DNA of 16,310 nucleotides from contig DBMS01000265.1 of NCBI GenBank assembly GCA_002297665.1, positions 604 through 16,913 of the forward strand, given 5' to 3'. How positions within the stretch are numbered: position 1 is the first letter of the stretch; the number at the start of each line of letters is the position of its first letter. A program made the position numbers and the translations under genes. Shown one piece after another: positions 14,279-16,310 of the stretch. The notes under the pieces are model-generated. The model saw only the letters and a program-made list of their open reading frames with translations, had not been told where the DNA came from and did not search any database. The stretch comes from Holophagaceae bacterium UBA692 (GTDB lineage Bacteria; Acidobacteriota; Holophagae; Holophagales; Holophagaceae).

Positions 14279-15370
14279 ATGGACCCCATCCGCGTCCTGA
14301 TCGTGGACGACAGCCCCTTCATGCGGAAGGCCCTCGAGCGCATGCTCCAGGCGCCCGACATCGCCGTGGTGGGCTCCGCCCGCGACGGCCTGGACGCCCT
14401 CGAGAAGATTCCCCAGCTCAACCCCGACATCGTCACCCTGGACGTGGAGATGCCCCGGCTGGACGGCCTGGGCTGCCTCAGGCGGATCATGGCCGAGATG
14501 CCCCGGGCGGTGCTCATGGTCTCCAGCCTCACCCAGGAAGGCGCGGCCGCCACCCTGGACGCCCTGGCCCTGGGCGCCCTGGACTTCATTCCCAAGGAGA
14601 GCAGCCTGGCCAGCTCCAGCATCCTGCAGATCCAGCAGGACCTGCAGGAGAAGGTGCGCAAGCTCGCCCGGAGCCCCCGGTTCCAGAAGGCCCGGCCCCC
14701 CGCGCTCCCGCCGCGGCCCGGGGTCCCGGCGGTCTCCGCGCCCGTTCCCGCCGCGCCCGCCGCCCACGTGGGCCGGGTGGGGGGCATCAGCGGCTCCGTG
14801 GCGGAACTGCTGGCCATCGGGTGCTCCACCGGCGGCCCCAAGGCCCTCCAGGACCTGCTGCCCGGCATTCCCCGGACGCTCCCCGTGCCCTGCCTCATCG
14901 TCCAGCACATGCCCGGCACCTTCACCCGGGCCTTCGCCGAGCGCCTCAACGGCCTGTGCCAGGTGGAGGTCAAGGAGGCCGAGCACGGCGAGACGGCGCG
15001 GCCCGGCGTGGTCTACATCGCCCCCGGGGGCCATCACATGCTCTACCGCCAGCGGGGGCTGGGCGGCTTCATCGAGCTCAGCGCGGAGCCCGCCTCCACC
15101 CTCCACCGCCCCAGCGTGGACGTGCTCTTCCAGAGCATCGCCGACAACTGCACCCGCCAGGTGATGGCCATGATCCTCACGGGCATGGGCAGCGACGGCG
15201 CCCGCGGCATGGTCTCGCTCAAGGCCAAGGGCGCCCACACCCTGGCCGAGGCCGAGGAGTCCTGCGTGGTGTACGGCATGCCCCGGGCCGCCTTCGAGAA
15301 GGGCTGCGTGGACCAGGTCGCCCCGCTCCAGGACATGGCCGGCATACTGCGCAGGCACTTCCAGATCTGA
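14279..15370 (+). CDS. cheB: Chemotaxis response regulator / methylesterase CheB
   Basis: The protein has 363 residues, slightly longer than the roughly 350 of E. coli CheB. The receiver domain (3-125) has D10-D11, phospho-acceptor Asp55 (IVTLDVEMPRLDG) and Lys106. A Pro/Ala-rich linker (about 135-170) follows. The methylesterase domain has the full catalytic triad: Ser183 in GCSTGGP, His210 in IVQHMPGTFT, and Asp306 in LTGMGSDGARG. It removes methyl groups from (and deamidates) chemoreceptors when phosphorylated by CheA, opposing CheR. ATG 14279 begins 5 bp past the HDOD 2 stop, with AGGA about 10 nt upstream. The next gene starts 2 bp after its stop. No cheA, cheW or receptor gene is in the window. 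The call is firm. Confidence 0.97.
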   Translation: MDPIRVLIVDDSPFMRKALERMLQAPDIAVVGSARDGLDALEKIPQLNPDIVTLDVEMPRLDGLGCLRRIMAEMPRAVLMVSSLTQEGAAATLDALALGALDFIPKESSLASSSILQIQQDLQEKVRKLARSPRFQKARPPALPPRPGVPAVSAPVPAAPAAHVGRVGGISGSVAELLAIGCSTGGPKALQDLLPGIPRTLPVPCLIVQHMPGTFTRAFAERLNGLCQVEVKEAEHGETARPGVVYIAPGGHHMLYRQRGLGGFIELSAEPASTLHRPSVDVLFQSIADNCTRQVMAMILTGMGSDGARGMVSLKAKGAHTLAEAEESCVVYGMPRAAFEKGCVDQVAPLQDMAGILRRHFQI

Positions 15371-15372
15371 CC

Positions 15373-16310
15373 ATGGACCCCGTCCAGACCGCCGTCACCG
15401 CCTTCCTGAACGCCGTCCAGGCCGCCAAGCCGTTGCCGGACATGCCGGCGGCCCCCCAGACCGTCCTCAACGCCCTCGTGGGCCAGGACGTGAACCTCCA
15501 GTACCAGGGCCAGACCCCTTCCGGCCTCCAGTTCACCCTGCCGTCGGGGCAGATCCTCACCGCCCAGGGCGATTTCCCCTATCCCGAGGGCACCCGGCTC
15601 CTGGTGCGCGTCACCGCCGCGGACGGCGGCAACCTCCGCCTCCAGACCCTCCAGGCCCAGCCCCCCGCTCCCCCCGCCATCCTGGCCCCGCTCCTCCAGG
15701 GCGAGGCCCAGCTCCTCCAGACCCGCCTCACCCAGCCCGACCCGCCCCCCGAACTGGAACCCCTGGTCCAGCTCTTCCGCCTCCTGGGGGGGGCCCTGCC
15801 CGCGGAACCGTCCGGCCAGGCATCCGTTTCGGCCCCCCCCCAGGGCGCCGGTTCCGCCGCGAGCCTCCCGGGGTCGCAACCCGCCGGGCAGCCGGGAACC
15901 CCCACCGCCGGGCCGGGAGGGACCCTGGCGACAGGGCAGGGGGGCTTCCAACCAACCGAAGCGGCGGGAACCCAGACTGCCAACCAAACGGTACCCCAGG
16001 CCGCAGGGCAGCCCGGAAGCCAAGCCGCAGGGCCGTTGGGAACCCCGGGGGCAGGTCAACCCGGAAGTCCGGCTGGGGGACAACCTGGAACCCCGGCGGC
16101 GGGGCAAGCGGGAAGCCAGGCCACGGCACAAGGGGGAGACCAAACGATCGGGCCGGGCGTCAGCCAAGGGCCTGGACAGATCGGAAGCCCGTCCCCAGGC
16201 CACGGGGGGAGCCCGACGGTGGGGCAGGCTGGAAGCCTGGGGGCAGCCGAAAACGGAAGCCAAGCGGCAGGGCAAACCCAAAGCCCGGCGACAGGACAAG
16301 CCGAAGGCCA
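15373..16310 (+). CDS. FliK-like protein, N-terminal part with octapeptide repeats (partial)
   Basis: The gene begins 2 bp after cheB and runs off the window after 312 codons with no stop. Residues 1-100 are globular: MDPVQTAVTAFLNAVQAAKP, then VGQDVNLQYQGQTPSGLQFTLPSGQ and FPYPEGTRLLVRVTAADGG (69-87). This pattern, a short oligonucleotide-fold-like barrel with an L-x-x-G-x-x-L-T/L-L-V motif, recalls the N-terminal region of flagellar hook-length control protein FliK. The diagnostic C-terminal FliK domain would lie outside the window, so the identification is tentative. Residues about 100-169 are Pro/Ala/Gln-rich. From residue 170 (base 15880) the protein turns into an 8-residue repeat, described separately. 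No signal peptide is seen, as expected for a substrate of the flagellar export system. Its place after cheB supports a motility role. Confidence 0.75.
   Translation, partial: MDPVQTAVTAFLNAVQAAKPLPDMPAAPQTVLNALVGQDVNLQYQGQTPSGLQFTLPSGQILTAQGDFPYPEGTRLLVRVTAADGGNLRLQTLQAQPPAPPAILAPLLQGEAQLLQTRLTQPDPPPELEPLVQLFRLLGGALPAEPSGQASVSAPPQGAGSAASLPGSQPAGQPGTPTAGPGGTLATGQGGFQPTEAAGTQTANQTVPQAAGQPGSQAAGPLGTPGAGQPGSPAGGQPGTPAAGQAGSQATAQGGDQTIGPGVSQGPGQIGSPSPGHGGSPTVGQAGSLGAAENGSQAAGQTQSPATGQAEG
15880..16310 (+). repeat. 24-bp (8-residue) tandem repeat, at least 17 units plus a partial
   Basis: From 15880 the reading frame consists of consecutive 8-codon units with no insertion or deletion: 17 full units to 16287 and a partial 18th to the edge. 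The loose consensus is (A)-A-G-Q-P/A-G-S/T-Q/P. Example units are PAGQPGTP, AAGQPGSQ, GAGQPGSP and AAGQAGSQ. Some units (PTEAAGTQ, TANQTVPQ, TIGPGVSQ) keep only the length and part of the pattern. The Gly at positions 3 and 6 and the Ser/Thr at 7 are most constant. The units use many GGA, CAA and GCA codons, which are rare elsewhere in the window. Confidence 0.85.

Noticed and set aside
15043..16299. A 418-codon minus-strand frame opposite cheB and the repeat gene
   Set aside because: It is antisense to the catalytic half of CheB and to the octapeptide repeats; its Arg/Pro/Gly-rich residues come from the complementary strand.
15880..16310. A CRISPR array, considered because of the regular 24-bp spacing
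   Set aside because: The units are contiguous, diverged, lack spacers and stay in one reading frame; no cas gene is present.

Overview
The window is high-GC, with strongly GC-biased third codon positions, dense gene packing and short spacers. It carries secreted proteins, a CsgG-like protein, a low-potential 2-oxoacid:ferredoxin oxidoreductase and a chemotaxis cluster. This mix suits an anaerobic or facultative, motile, Gram-negative soil or sediment bacterium. My best guess is an acidobacterium of the Holophagae type (Geothrix/Holophaga-like). That is inference from gene content and style; no rRNA or other diagnostic marker is present.

Layout. (1) 1-1856, minus strand: a coiled-coil secreted or lipoprotein gene with a good promoter ends at a perfect 17-bp hairpin terminator. 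It is followed by the start of a CsgG/HfaB-family gene cut by the window edge. (2) 1987-5572, plus strand: metK, then a small exported protein resembling an ABC-type substrate-binding protein, preceded by two inverted repeats, then an exported Ig-like plus NHL-propeller protein with a Ser/Thr tail built on a 24-bp tandem repeat. (3) 10617-5578, minus strand: a possible operon of a 2-oxoacid:ferredoxin oxidoreductase in two fused polypeptides (ferredoxin-alpha and beta-gamma), a strong GC hairpin, an 83-residue four-cysteine protein, and a LytS/LytR-type two-component pair. (4) 10756-11633, plus strand: a GNAT acetyltransferase overlapping an AcpS-type phosphopantetheinyl transferase by 4 bp. 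(5) 11701 to the end, plus strand: cheR, two consecutive 282-residue HDOD proteins, cheB, and the start of a FliK-like gene that passes into a long octapeptide repeat and runs off the window.

How they work together. CheR and CheB are the opposing methyltransferase and methylesterase of chemoreceptor adaptation. The two HDOD proteins sit between them with spacers of 18, 2 and 5 nt, so the four are probably co-expressed and may form one sensory module. CheR uses S-adenosylmethionine, the product of MetK, but the two genes are about 8.6 kb apart and nothing links their regulation. The oxidoreductase would exchange electrons with ferredoxin while making or using acyl-CoA. The two-component pair behind it could be co-transcribed with it, but a GC hairpin and a 72-nt gap leave that open.

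No tRNA, rRNA, CRISPR array, insertion sequence or prophage gene was recognised. No stretch longer than 300 bases lacks a gene. The most unusual features are the 8-residue (24-bp) repeat domain at the right edge, the cheR-HDOD-HDOD-cheB arrangement, and the hairpin plus small Cys-rich gene behind the oxidoreductase.
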